DNA of 5,708 nucleotides from Deltaproteobacteria bacterium (GCA_030665705.1 DAOUZG010000134.1:1-5708), one strand, 5' to 3'; numbered from the stretch's first letter, positions 1 through 5,708 are shown. Translations and numbers: made by a program. Notes: generated by a model from the sequence alone, not told the origin.

Positions 1-540
1 GACTGGATCGTCGTCCCGGATCGCGGCGAGAAGGAGCCCCTTCGCGTCGTGTGCACACGATGGAACGACGGTCTTCAGACCCGGACTCGAGGTTGTAAGC
101 CCGTAGAGGCACTGGGAATGCTGGGCCGAGGCCCTGAAACCGCCGCCGACCAGCGTACGAACGGTTAGCGGGATTCGCGCCTTGCCACCGAACATGTACC
201 GCAGCTTCGCGGCCTGGTTGAGGAGCGGGTCAAAGCTCACCCCGATGAAGTCCATGAACATGAGCTCGACCACCGGGCGGAGCCCCGTCGCTGCGGCACC
301 CACCCCGGCGCCCATGAAGCCGTTCTCGGAGATCGGCGTGTCCAGCACTCGTTCGGGTCCGAACCGCTTGTAGAGGCCTTTCGTAGCGCCCATAATCCCA
401 CCCCAGGCCTCTTCGATCCCCTGATCCTTTCGGCCCGCGCCCCCCGCGATGTCTTCGCCGAGCAGCACGACCAACGGATCTTTCTCCATCGCCGTGAAAA
501 GTGCCTCGTTGATCGCCTGGGCGAAGAAGATCTCACGCAT
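1..540 (-). CDS. acoB: Acetoin/2-oxoacid dehydrogenase E1 component, beta subunit (3' end beyond window)
   Basis: Translating the minus strand from ATG at 538-540 gives an open frame of 180 codons with no stop before the window edge, so the C-terminal part (families run about 325-340 aa) is missing only because the window ends. E1-beta partners the alpha subunit in ThDP-dependent decarboxylation and reductive acyl transfer to the lipoyl arm of E2, in the cytoplasm. Visible hallmarks are LLGED (26-30), AWGGIMGATKGLYKRFG (45-61), the ThDP-activating glutamate in PISENGFMGAG (E72), LMFMDF (93-98), NQAAKLRYMFGGK (108-120), the catalytic-type histidine in AQHSQ (H141), and DAKGLLLAAIRDDDPV (165-180). 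The AWGG...TKGLY and FMDF...RYMFGGK stretches resemble acetoin-dehydrogenase AcoB more than classical pyruvate dehydrogenase; this comes from memory of the family, not a search. The start overlaps the alpha stop (ATGCGTGA), with an AGGGGGT ribosome site 6 nt upstream (547-553), suggesting translational coupling. Substrate is inferred. Confidence 0.9.
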   Translation of the reverse strand, partial: MREIFFAQAINEALFTAMEKDPLVVLLGEDIAGGAGRKDQGIEEAWGGIMGATKGLYKRFGPERVLDTPISENGFMGAGVGAAATGLRPVVELMFMDFIGVSFDPLLNQAAKLRYMFGGKARIPLTVRTLVGGGFRASAQHSQCLYGLTTSSPGLKTVVPSCAHDAKGLLLAAIRDDDPV

Positions 541-1522
541 CGCTCGACCCCCTGTAGGAGACGTAAACGTCGGTCAGCACGTCCTCGGGAGACGGCTCCT
601 GGCTCGCCTCCGCAAAGTCGACGGCCTCCGCGATGACAGCTTGGGCCTCGGCGTCTGCCTCGCGGAGCTCGTCGGCGGTGAGCAGTCCCATCTCTTCCAC
701 CGCCCGCCGCTCGAAAAGCTCCAGCGGATCGCGCTGCTGCCGCACCTCTTCGGCCTCCTCCTTCGTCCGGTACGTGAGCGGGTCTCCCACGTAGTGGCCG
801 TAGTAGCGGTAGGTCTTGCACTCGAGCAGCGTTGGACCCTGTCCCTCCCGGGCACGAGCGATCGCCTCGCCCGCTTTCTCGTAGACGTCGAAGAAGTCCA
901 TCCCGTCAGCGATGATGCCCGGAATTTCGTAGGCGGCGGCACGCGTAGCAACGTCCCGCACACGCATGTGGTACTCGGCCGGTGTCGCCTCCCCGTACCC
1001 GTTGTTCTCTGCAACGTACAGAACGGGGAGATTCCAGATGGAGGCGAGGTTCAGCGCCTCATGGAACGAGCCCTGGTTGCTCGCACCGTCGCCGAAGAAA
1101 GAGACCGCAACTTGGCCCGACTCCTTCACGCGTGCGGTCAGGCCAGCGCCCGTTGCGAGGGGAATTCCTGCCCCGACGATGCCGTTTGCCCCGAGCATCC
1201 CGAGGTCGAGGTCGGCGATGTGCATGGAGCCTCCTTTTCCCTTGCACAGCCCGGTCCGCTTCCCGTATAGCTCCGCCATCATGCCAACCGGGTTCACGCC
1301 TTTTGCGATACAGTGGCCGTGCCCCCGGTGGGTGCTCGCTACGTAATCATCGTCGGCTAACTGAATGCAAACGCCCACCGCGGTGGCCTCCTCCCCCGCG
1401 TAGAGGTGCAGGAAGCCGGGGAGCTTTCCCGCGAGCGAAAGCTCGGCGAGCTTCTCCTCGAAGGCACGGATCGTCCGCATGCGACGGTACGCCAGAAGCA
1501 GGGTCTTCCGATCAAGCTCCAC
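533..1522 (-). CDS. acoA: Acetoin/2-oxoacid dehydrogenase E1 component, alpha subunit
   Basis: This complete 329-aa protein is a normal length for E1-alpha subunits. It binds thiamine diphosphate and, with the beta subunit, decarboxylates or cleaves the keto substrate and loads the acyl group on E2 lipoate. The ThDP/Mg motif is complete: GDGASNQG starts at residue 144 and ends at the ENN of residues 172-174, the expected spacing of about 30 residues. Other hallmarks are STHRGHGH (63-70), KGKGGSMH (94-101), GANGIVGAGIPLATGAG (111-127), and a late loop YRYYGHYVGDPLTYR (238-252) that resembles the GHxxGDxxxYR form of acetoin dehydrogenase AcoA. The start is GTG at 1520-1522, chosen because AGGAGG lies 8 nt upstream and the protein begins at the usual family position. 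The stop overlaps the beta start by 8 bases, so the two form one operon. Acetoin specificity is inferred from these motifs and the AcoC-like neighbour; a branched-chain or pyruvate-type substrate remains possible. Confidence 0.93.
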   Translation of the reverse strand: MELDRKTLLLAYRRMRTIRAFEEKLAELSLAGKLPGFLHLYAGEEATAVGVCIQLADDDYVASTHRGHGHCIAKGVNPVGMMAELYGKRTGLCKGKGGSMHIADLDLGMLGANGIVGAGIPLATGAGLTARVKESGQVAVSFFGDGASNQGSFHEALNLASIWNLPVLYVAENNGYGEATPAEYHMRVRDVATRAAAYEIPGIIADGMDFFDVYEKAGEAIARAREGQGPTLLECKTYRYYGHYVGDPLTYRTKEEAEEVRQQRDPLELFERRAVEEMGLLTADELREADAEAQAVIAEAVDFAEASQEPSPEDVLTDVYVSYRGSSDA

Positions 1523-1530
1523 CGCTCGTC

Positions 1531-1536
1531 CCTCCT
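1531..1536 (-). promoter_or_regulatory. Ribosome binding site for the E1-alpha GTG start
   Basis: The minus strand reads AGGAGG here (CCTCCT on plus), 8 nt before the GTG at 1522. It is a near-perfect anti-16S match and decides the non-ATG start of the E1-alpha gene. It lies inside the 35 bp gap shared with the divergent E2 gene. Confidence 0.8.
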
Positions 1537-1557
1537 GTGGTACGGTGCAATCCTAGC

Positions 1558-2856
1558 ATGCCTACCCCACTACGGATGCCAAAGCTCGGGCTGACGATGC
1601 GGGAAGGCACCGTCGTCAAGTGGCGATGCTACGAGAACGACTCCGTTCAGCGCGGCGACGTCATTCTCGTCATCGAGTCGGAGAAGGTGGAGTTCGAGGT
1701 CGAGGCCCCGTCGAATGGGACGGTGCGTGCGGTCGTCGTCAGGGAGGGGACGACCGTCCCCTGCGGGGAGGTCCTTGCAGTCCTGACCGATACTCCCGAC
1801 GAGCCCCTCGACCTCGAGGCGTTCCTCGGGGAGGCCCGCGGAGAGCAGGAGGGCGGACGGGCCGACGCGGCGGCTCCCGAGGCACCCCGCCGCGCTCGTG
1901 CACGGCCGACCGGGGAGCAGCCCCGCGTGAGCCCCCGGGCACGACGGTTGGCGGAGCAGGAGGGGGTTCCCCTTTCCCTGGTGGCAGGAACGGGCCCCGC
2001 CGGCCGGATCACCGAGGCCGACGTTCGGGAGGCGCTCGAGGCGCTGGGGCCGCGGGCCGCGATCGGAGACATGCGCATCGCCTATGCCGACGTGGAAGGA
2101 CCGGAGCCGCCCGTCGTGTTCCTGGCGGGGTTCGGTCTCGATCGGACGGCGTTCAACCGCCAGCTCACGGAGCTCGTGGGCTGGCGCCGGCTGCTTGCTC
2201 CCGACCCGCGCGGAACCGGTGGGAGCACGAGCCCCGAGGGGGAACCAGCAAACCTGGAGACCCTGTCCGCCGACGTGGAGGCTCTCCTCGACGCGCTCGA
2301 CGTCAAGCGAGTGGATCTGGTCGGTTCGAGCCTCGGAGCGGCCGTTGCGGCCGACCTGGCCGGCCGCAGCCCGGAACGCGTGCGGCGGCTCGTTCTGATC
2401 TCCCCCCCATCGGAGCCCGACTCCCGGCTCGCTTCGGCAATCGAGGGCTTTTGCCGGGCCGCCGAGGCCGACGATCCCGTCCTGCGCCTCCGGGTGATGG
2501 CGCCGTGGCAGTTCGGTCGCACCTTCCTGCAAGACGCAACCGCCGTCGAGCGAACCATCCGCGGAGTCGCGGGGGCAGCAGCGGGGATCCGCCCACAGAC
2601 TCTGGACGAGCAGGCGCAGGCTCTGCGCGCGTGGGTCGAGCGAGCGTGTGCCGCTTACGGCGCCGTGCGCTCGCCGACGCTGGTTGTCGTGGGAACGGAC
2701 GATCTCCTGACCCCACCCTCACACGCAGAGGCAGCCGCCAGCGCAATCCCGGGAGCCCGGCTGGAACGGCTCGATGGTGTCGGACACGGACCGATGGTAG
2801 AGGCCCCGGAGCGTCTTCATGCGCTGCTCCGCGAGTTCCTCGACGCCACGCCTTGA
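1558..2856 (+). CDS. acoC: E2-type lipoyl protein fused to an alpha/beta hydrolase (acetoin dehydrogenase AcoC-like acyltransferase)
   Basis: This 432-aa protein has three recognisable domains. Residues 5-78 form a biotinyl/lipoyl domain (MPKLGLTMREG at 7-17) whose lipoylated lysine is K43 in IESEKVEFEVEAP. Residues 122-160 form a peripheral-subunit-binding domain (VSPRARRLAEQEG, then GTGPAGRITEADV) after an Ala/Arg/Pro-rich linker. Residues 172-432 form an alpha/beta hydrolase: LAGFG oxyanion region (189-193), DPRGTGGS (216-223), nucleophile elbow GSSLG with S258, a probable acid D382 in GTDDLLTPP, and H410 in GVGHG. There is no 2-oxoacid-dehydrogenase acyltransferase core and no HxxxDG motif. 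Known AcoC proteins of the Pseudomonas type combine lipoyl and hydrolase folds, and the latter is thought to pass the acetyl group to CoA. ATG 1558 was preferred over ATG 1576 because family members carry several residues before the MPK-G motif; neither has a strong ribosome site. It is divergent from the E1 genes and likely heads a transcript with the downstream aminotransferase. Confidence 0.9.
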   Translation: MPTPLRMPKLGLTMREGTVVKWRCYENDSVQRGDVILVIESEKVEFEVEAPSNGTVRAVVVREGTTVPCGEVLAVLTDTPDEPLDLEAFLGEARGEQEGGRADAAAPEAPRRARARPTGEQPRVSPRARRLAEQEGVPLSLVAGTGPAGRITEADVREALEALGPRAAIGDMRIAYADVEGPEPPVVFLAGFGLDRTAFNRQLTELVGWRRLLAPDPRGTGGSTSPEGEPANLETLSADVEALLDALDVKRVDLVGSSLGAAVAADLAGRSPERVRRLVLISPPSEPDSRLASAIEGFCRAAEADDPVLRLRVMAPWQFGRTFLQDATAVERTIRGVAGAAAGIRPQTLDEQAQALRAWVERACAAYGAVRSPTLVVVGTDDLLTPPSHAEAAASAIPGARLERLDGVGHGPMVEAPERLHALLREFLDATP

Positions 2857-2905
2857 CGCCGCAGCCTCCCGCGCCGAACGGCTGCTCGACGCGGGAGGGA
2901 GCGTC
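2855..2905 (+). other. Intercistronic stem-loop between E2 and aminotransferase genes
   Basis: CCTCCCGCG (2865-2873) and CGCGGGAGG (2890-2898) form a perfect 9-bp GC-rich inverted repeat around a 16-nt loop. An outer GACGC (2855-2859) can pair with GCGTC (2901-2905) across a small internal loop. The structure begins inside the E2 stop codon and ends 8 nt before the AAGGAG ribosome site of the aminotransferase (2914-2919). No T-run follows, so it is not a standard intrinsic terminator. It may modulate mRNA stability or translation between the two genes, but in GC-rich DNA such a repeat could also be chance. Confidence 0.4.
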
Positions 2906-2925
2906 CGAAGCAGAAGGAGCAGGCC

Positions 2926-4182
2926 ATGAGCAAGATCGAAGAGCAGTACCTGGCCCGGACCGCGAGGTCGGCCGAGCGGGGAAAGGCCGCCGAGGCTGTC
3001 ATGCCGGGCGGCGACACGCGGGCGGCTGGCTACCACCCTCCGTACCCGTTGACCCTCGAGCGAGGGGAAGGCCCGTTCGTCTGGGACGTCGACGGGCATC
3101 GTTACCTCGACCTCGTGGGGAACTACACGAGCCTCGTGCACGGGCACGCCTACCCGCCGATCGTCGAGGTCATCCGTACGGGGGTCGGACGGGGCACCGC
3201 ATGGCCCGGCCGTTGTGAGCCGCAGATCGCACTCGCCCAGCGACTCGTCGAGCGGGTCTCCTCCGTCGAGAAGGTCCGGTTCACCAACTCCGGGACGGAG
3301 GCGGCCATGCTGGCGATCCAGATCGCACGGACCGTCACGGGACGCCGCAGGATACTGATGGCTCGGCACGGCTACCACGGGGGAATGGACGACACCGAGA
3401 CGGGGTTCTTCGGCTCGGAGGGGGTGCATACGCTCGTCGCCGAGTTCGGCAGGGCGGAGTCGTTCGAACAGGTGCTGAGCGAAAGGGGCAACGAGGTGGC
3501 GTGTGTGGTGCTGGAGCCCGTGATGGGCTCGGCCGGGATCATCCCCTCGCCTCCTGGGTTCCTCGAGCGCGTCCGCGATGCGGCTCACCGCGCCGGAGCG
3601 CTCTTCGTACTCGACGAGGTCATCTGTCTCCGGCTCTCGACCGGTGGAGCGCAGAAGATCTACGGGGTCGAGCCGGATCTCACGATGTTCGGGAAGCTCA
3701 TCGGGGGCGGGCTGCCCGTCGGAGCGGTCGGTGGTCGCGACGATCTGCTGGCGGTCTGCGACCCGCGCGCGCCGAGGATCTTCCACTCCGGCACCTTCAA
3801 CGGCAATCCCCTGACGACGGCGGCCGGTACGGTGGCGGTCGAGGAGCTCACGGCCGACCGGATCGATCAGATGGAGCAGTGGGCCACACGGCTCGCGGAG
3901 GGCCTCCGAGCCGTCGCCGCCGGGGTGGGCCTCCCCTTCTCGATCAACCACGCAGGCTCGCTGCTGAACGTGTTCTTCACCGAGAAGCCTCCACCGGCGA
4001 CGCTCGTCCGCTCGGATGGCGAGCTCATCACGCAGTTCCACCTCGCCAGCCTGAACCACGGGCTGTTTTTCGCACCGCGCGGGATGATCGCCATGTCCAC
4101 CGTCATGAGCGACGCCTTTATCGACGAGGCGATCGAGCGCGCAAGGGGAGCGTTGGCCGACGTGGCGGCGGGGCAGGTCTGA
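2926..4182 (+). CDS. Class III PLP aminotransferase, glutamate-1-semialdehyde-aminotransferase-like
   Basis: This complete 418-aa cytoplasmic PLP enzyme is of normal family length. The start ATG has AAGGAG 6 nt upstream. Fold-type I hallmarks appear in order: VWDVDGHRYLDLVGNY (52-67), phosphate-binding NSGTEAAM (121-128), the cofactor-stacking region HGYHGG (148-153), LEPVMG (196-201), the PLP-nitrogen aspartate D230 in LDEV, GGAQKIYGVEPDLT (240-253), the Schiff-base lysine K257 in FGKLIGGGLPVGAVGG, and HSGTFNGNPLTTAAG (287-301). The last two are typical of the group around HemL. It is unlikely to be HemL itself: the HemL DEVMTGFR segment is DEVICLRL here and no haem-synthesis gene is near. 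Relatives in this group transaminate various amino acids, including beta-amino acids; the substrate here is unknown. It follows the E2 gene by 69 bp on the same strand, so co-transcription is plausible, and it ends 15 bp from the convergent amidohydrolase gene. Confidence 0.93.
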   Translation: MSKIEEQYLARTARSAERGKAAEAVMPGGDTRAAGYHPPYPLTLERGEGPFVWDVDGHRYLDLVGNYTSLVHGHAYPPIVEVIRTGVGRGTAWPGRCEPQIALAQRLVERVSSVEKVRFTNSGTEAAMLAIQIARTVTGRRRILMARHGYHGGMDDTETGFFGSEGVHTLVAEFGRAESFEQVLSERGNEVACVVLEPVMGSAGIIPSPPGFLERVRDAAHRAGALFVLDEVICLRLSTGGAQKIYGVEPDLTMFGKLIGGGLPVGAVGGRDDLLAVCDPRAPRIFHSGTFNGNPLTTAAGTVAVEELTADRIDQMEQWATRLAEGLRAVAAGVGLPFSINHAGSLLNVFFTEKPPPATLVRSDGELITQFHLASLNHGLFFAPRGMIAMSTVMSDAFIDEAIERARGALADVAAGQV

Positions 4183-4197
4183 GGCAGCGCGGGGAGG

Positions 4198-5118
4198 CTA
4201 GCCTGCCTCCTCGAGCCCCAGCAGGGTCGCAGCGTTGCGGTAGAGCCACTGCTCCATGACGTCGGGCTTGAGCGGGAGCGCCCGGAGCTCGGCGACGAGC
4301 TCCGCGGGGGACCTTCCGAGCAGAAACGCGCCGGTGCCGTACAGCACCTTCTCGCGGATGGTCGTTTGTCCGTACTGGAGGAGCGGCTCCCAGCCCGCGC
4401 CGGGAGCCGTGAAATAGCGGGGGCGGTGCGCGGCCAGCTCCAGGTAGACGTTCGGGTGTTTCCAGGCAAGCAAACACGCTTCTAAAACCCATGGATAGCC
4501 GGCATGGCTCAAGATCAGCTTGAGCTCCGGAAAGTCGCATGCCACCGCATCGAAATGGCGGGGGTGGCCGAGGTCGCTCGGGCGCTGGGTGGTCCAGTTG
4601 GCGGAGGCGTGGATGCTCACCGGGATCTCGAGCTCCACGCACTTCGCGTAGAACGGGTAGTAGTGCCGGTCGCCCGCGGGAAGGCCGATCATGAACGGAC
4701 GCAGGCTGAGGCCCCGAAAACCGCGCTGCCGTACCCAGTACTCGAGCTGCTTGAGCGCCTCGGAGCCACGTTGGATGTCGACTCCCGCGAACGGGATGAA
4801 ACGGTCCGGGTGCCGGTCCGCAATCGCGGCGACGGCCTCGTTCGTAACAAACGTCGTTCCCCCCGTTAAGGCCTCATCGAAGCCGGTGATCAATGCCCGC
4901 GAGATGCCGGCCTCATCGAGGCTGGCGAGCACGTCTGCGTCGTCGCGAGCGAGCTCGCGAGCCGCCGCCCGAAAAGTGTCGAGGCTCGGCTCACTCTTCT
5001 GAAAGACGCGGAGATAGCCGAGCTGGAGCTCGGGGAAGTGATCCGCGACGTGCTCGATGATCTCGCGGCTGGGAACGAAGGGTGCCCACATGTCGATGAC
5101 CGGGCCCGTAGACGTCAT
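4198..5118 (-). CDS. Amidohydrolase-2 family (TIM-barrel, ACMSD-like) protein lacking canonical metal ligands
   Basis: This complete 306-aa protein starts at ATG 5116-5118, with GGGGAGG 8 nt upstream (5127-5133). The family (amidohydrolase_2, with aminocarboxymuconate-semialdehyde and resorcylate decarboxylases) is recognisable from LDEAGISRALITG (67-79), NEAVAAIADRHPDRFIPFAGV (93-113), RGFRGLSLRPF (132-142), YPFYAKCVELEIPVSIH (154-170), ACDFPELKLILSHAGYPW (193-210), WKHPNVYLELAAH (219-231) and WLYRNAATLLGL (291-302). Classic members begin with DxHxH and have an aspartate in a late G(T/S)D motif, all metal ligands or catalytic. Here the start is IDMWAPF (8-14) and the late motif is LYGTGAF (259-265), so both are lost, while H170 and H205 remain. 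From memory, other amidohydrolase-annotated proteins share such replacements, so it may be an established subfamily rather than a decayed gene; the frame is intact. Substrate is unknown; hydrolysis or decarboxylation cannot be assumed. Confidence 0.87.
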   Translation of the reverse strand: MTSTGPVIDMWAPFVPSREIIEHVADHFPELQLGYLRVFQKSEPSLDTFRAAARELARDDADVLASLDEAGISRALITGFDEALTGGTTFVTNEAVAAIADRHPDRFIPFAGVDIQRGSEALKQLEYWVRQRGFRGLSLRPFMIGLPAGDRHYYPFYAKCVELEIPVSIHASANWTTQRPSDLGHPRHFDAVACDFPELKLILSHAGYPWVLEACLLAWKHPNVYLELAAHRPRYFTAPGAGWEPLLQYGQTTIREKVLYGTGAFLLGRSPAELVAELRALPLKPDVMEQWLYRNAATLLGLEEAG

Positions 5119-5188
5119 TTCACGATCCTCCCCTGCCGGCCGAACACGCTCCGGCGCCCGAAGGTAGACGCCGCTGCCAACGAGTGCC

Positions 5189-5209
5189 TAGAACCCATCT
5201 CAGAAACCC
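5189..5209 (+). repeat. Left terminal inverted repeat of the MITE
   Basis: The core is TAGAACCCATCTCA followed by GAAACCC. It is the inverse complement of 5333-5353 with a single mismatch. The first two bases, TA, may be target sequence rather than element. Confidence 0.8.
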
Positions 5210-5332
5210 CGGACCGAGCCAGGCCGCTCTGGCGGGCCGAGATCAAGGCGTCGCGAGCGAGGCATATCAGTCGTTATTCCGCGCGAGCGAACCGCATCGA
5301 GCGGCCCGCCCGGGCGACCCGGCGACGGGAGT

Positions 5333-5353
5333 GGGTTTTTGAGATGGGTTCTA
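5333..5353 (-). repeat. Right terminal inverted repeat of the MITE
   Basis: Read on the minus strand it is TAGAACCCATCTCA followed by AAAACCC, the partner of 5189-5209. The terminal TA (5352-5353) may be the second copy of a duplicated TA target. Confidence 0.8.
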
Positions 5354-5356
5354 ATG

Positions 5357-5708
5357 TCAAACGAATCCCCGCTCCCTTACATCGAGGAATGACCGCGGGA
5401 AGGCAACGGGCGCTTCGCGCGGGCTGCTGCGATGGGTAGCGCACAGGACGGTGTCGTGCACGCTGTGGTAACAACCGTCGAAGAGCCCGATCTTGGTCTC
5501 GCCGGTACAGGCACGGGCCGCACGGATCGCGTAGAGAATCGCTTCCGTTCCCGAGTTGGCGAAGATGACCTGCTCCATTCCCGGGGCCGCTTCGACGAGC
5601 AACCTCGCGAGTCCCTCCTGATGCGGATTGTGAATCCCGACGTGGAGACCATGTGGCGCGGCCTCCCGGACGGCGTGAACGATGACGTCCGGAGCGTGTC
5701 CGAGGATG
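5357..5708 (-). pseudogene. Truncated class III aminotransferase (N-terminal part only; 5' end beyond window)
   Basis: The minus strand from 5707 down to the TGA at 5357-5359 is open for 116 codons and matches the N-terminal third of a GSA-type aminotransferase. Visible motifs are GHAPDVIVHAVREAA (residues 3-17), HVGIHNPHQEGLARLL (21-36), QVIFANSGTEAILYAIRAAR (44-63) with the PLP-phosphate SGTEA, and GLFDGCYHSVHDTVL (71-85), then SPREAPVAFPR (91-101). Family-like sequence seems to stop there; a short tail of about 15 residues leads to the stop, 3 bp from the MITE end. The DEV aspartate and the Schiff-base lysine of the missing two thirds are not found in any frame between here and the amidohydrolase gene. 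A functional enzyme is therefore not possible from this part alone. It belongs to a different branch from the intact aminotransferase at 2926-4182 (NSGTEAILYAI versus NSGTEAAMLAI), so it is not a recent copy. Deletion associated with the neighbouring element is the likely cause. Confidence 0.72.

Larger units (their letters stand above)
5189..5353. mobile_element. Probable 165-bp MITE with 21-bp terminal inverted repeats
   Basis: The ends 5189-5209 and 5333-5353 are inverted copies matching at 20 of 21 positions (one G/A difference, at 5203 versus 5339). Each starts TAGAACCCATCTCA and ends in A-run plus CCC. The inside (123 bp) has no credible gene and holds further partial complementarity (GGCGGGCCG at 5231-5239 against CGGCCCGCC at 5302-5310), so the whole unit could fold. 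Both ends carry TA, fitting a TA target duplication with 19-bp inner repeats, as seen for IS630/mariner-like and some IS5-family elements; the family is a guess. It is too short to encode a transposase, so it would be moved in trans. It lies 70 bp upstream of the amidohydrolase start and 3 bp from the end of the truncated aminotransferase frame. Confidence 0.75.

Noticed and set aside
449..1270. Plus-strand open frame of 273 codons opposite the E1 genes
   Set aside because: The minus strand here carries E1-alpha and E1-beta with all expected motifs; the plus frame has no family features.
982..1557. Upstream extension of the E2 frame to an earlier start at 982
   Set aside because: The extension would be antisense to the E1-alpha coding region and has Arg/Pro-rich shadow composition; the lipoyl domain begins just after ATG 1558.
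2865..2898. Rho-independent terminator after the E2 gene
   Set aside because: The stem is good but no T-rich run follows it, and the next gene's ribosome site comes within about 15 bases.
1620..3218. Open frame of 532 codons on the plus strand across the E2 and aminotransferase genes
   Set aside because: It is an out-of-frame shadow with low-complexity Arg/Gly/Ser composition; it crosses the boundary of two well-supported genes.
2719..4059. Long open frame of 446 codons on the minus strand opposite the aminotransferase
   Set aside because: It is rich in Arg/Gly/Pro/Asp with no recognisable domain and lies antisense to a gene with complete PLP-enzyme motifs; high GC removes stop codons from the opposite strand.
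2926..4182. Calling the aminotransferase hemL (glutamate-1-semialdehyde aminomutase)
   Set aside because: The fold group fits but the segment after the PLP aspartate differs from HemL and there is no tetrapyrrole gene nearby, so no symbol was given.
5252..5290. Nine-base direct repeat CGCGAGCGA (5252-5260 and 5282-5290) inside the MITE, as an operator or iteron
   Set aside because: Only two copies of a simple GC-rich word 30 bp apart, expected by chance in this composition.
5355..5360. Perfect TTGACA on the minus strand next to the MITE, as a promoter -35 box
   Set aside because: No -10-like hexamer lies 15-18 nt downstream; the bases there are A-run plus CCC of the inverted repeat.

Overview
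The window is high-GC bacterial DNA (clearly GC-rich by eye, with strong G/C bias at third codon positions and little intergenic space). It suggests a soil or subsurface type chromosome, such as Actinobacteria or another high-GC environmental phylum. Nothing in the sequence fixes the lineage.

Left part (1-1522, minus strand): a two-gene unit encoding the alpha and beta E1 subunits of a thiamine-diphosphate 2-oxoacid/acetoin dehydrogenase. The alpha gene starts with GTG at 1522. The beta gene overlaps its end by 8 bases, starts at 540 and runs off the left edge. Centre-left (1558-2856, plus strand): the matching E2-type protein is divergent, with only 35 bp between the two start codons. It has a lipoyl domain, a peripheral-subunit-binding domain and an alpha/beta-hydrolase domain in place of the usual 2-oxoacid-dehydrogenase acyltransferase core. 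That architecture and the E1 sequences point to an acetoin-dehydrogenase-type (AcoA/AcoB/AcoC) complex. No E3 (dihydrolipoamide dehydrogenase) gene lies in the window.

Centre-right (2926-4182, plus): a complete class III PLP aminotransferase of the glutamate-1-semialdehyde-aminotransferase-like group, 69 bp after the E2 gene and probably co-transcribed with it. It converges, with a 15 bp gap, on an amidohydrolase-2 family gene (4198-5118, minus). The amidohydrolase keeps the TIM-barrel-like sequence pattern and two histidines but lacks the HxH motif and the late aspartate that bind metal in the classic members.

Right part (5119-5708): a 165 bp non-coding element bounded by 21-base inverted repeats (20 of 21 matching) that end in TA. 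This is a likely MITE. It sits 70 bp upstream of the amidohydrolase start codon and 3 bp from the stop of a minus-strand aminotransferase frame. That frame resembles the N-terminal half of a second, different class III aminotransferase and breaks off after about 105 visible residues, so it looks like a gene remnant at a rearrangement junction.

Taken together, the E1/E2 genes plausibly convert acetoin or a related alpha-keto compound to acyl-CoA. The aminotransferase and amidohydrolase look like accessory catabolic enzymes whose substrates cannot be read from sequence. I see no clearly new system. The most unusual points are the E2-hydrolase fusion with a binding domain and divergent layout, the metal-ligand-poor amidohydrolase, and the MITE beside a truncated gene.
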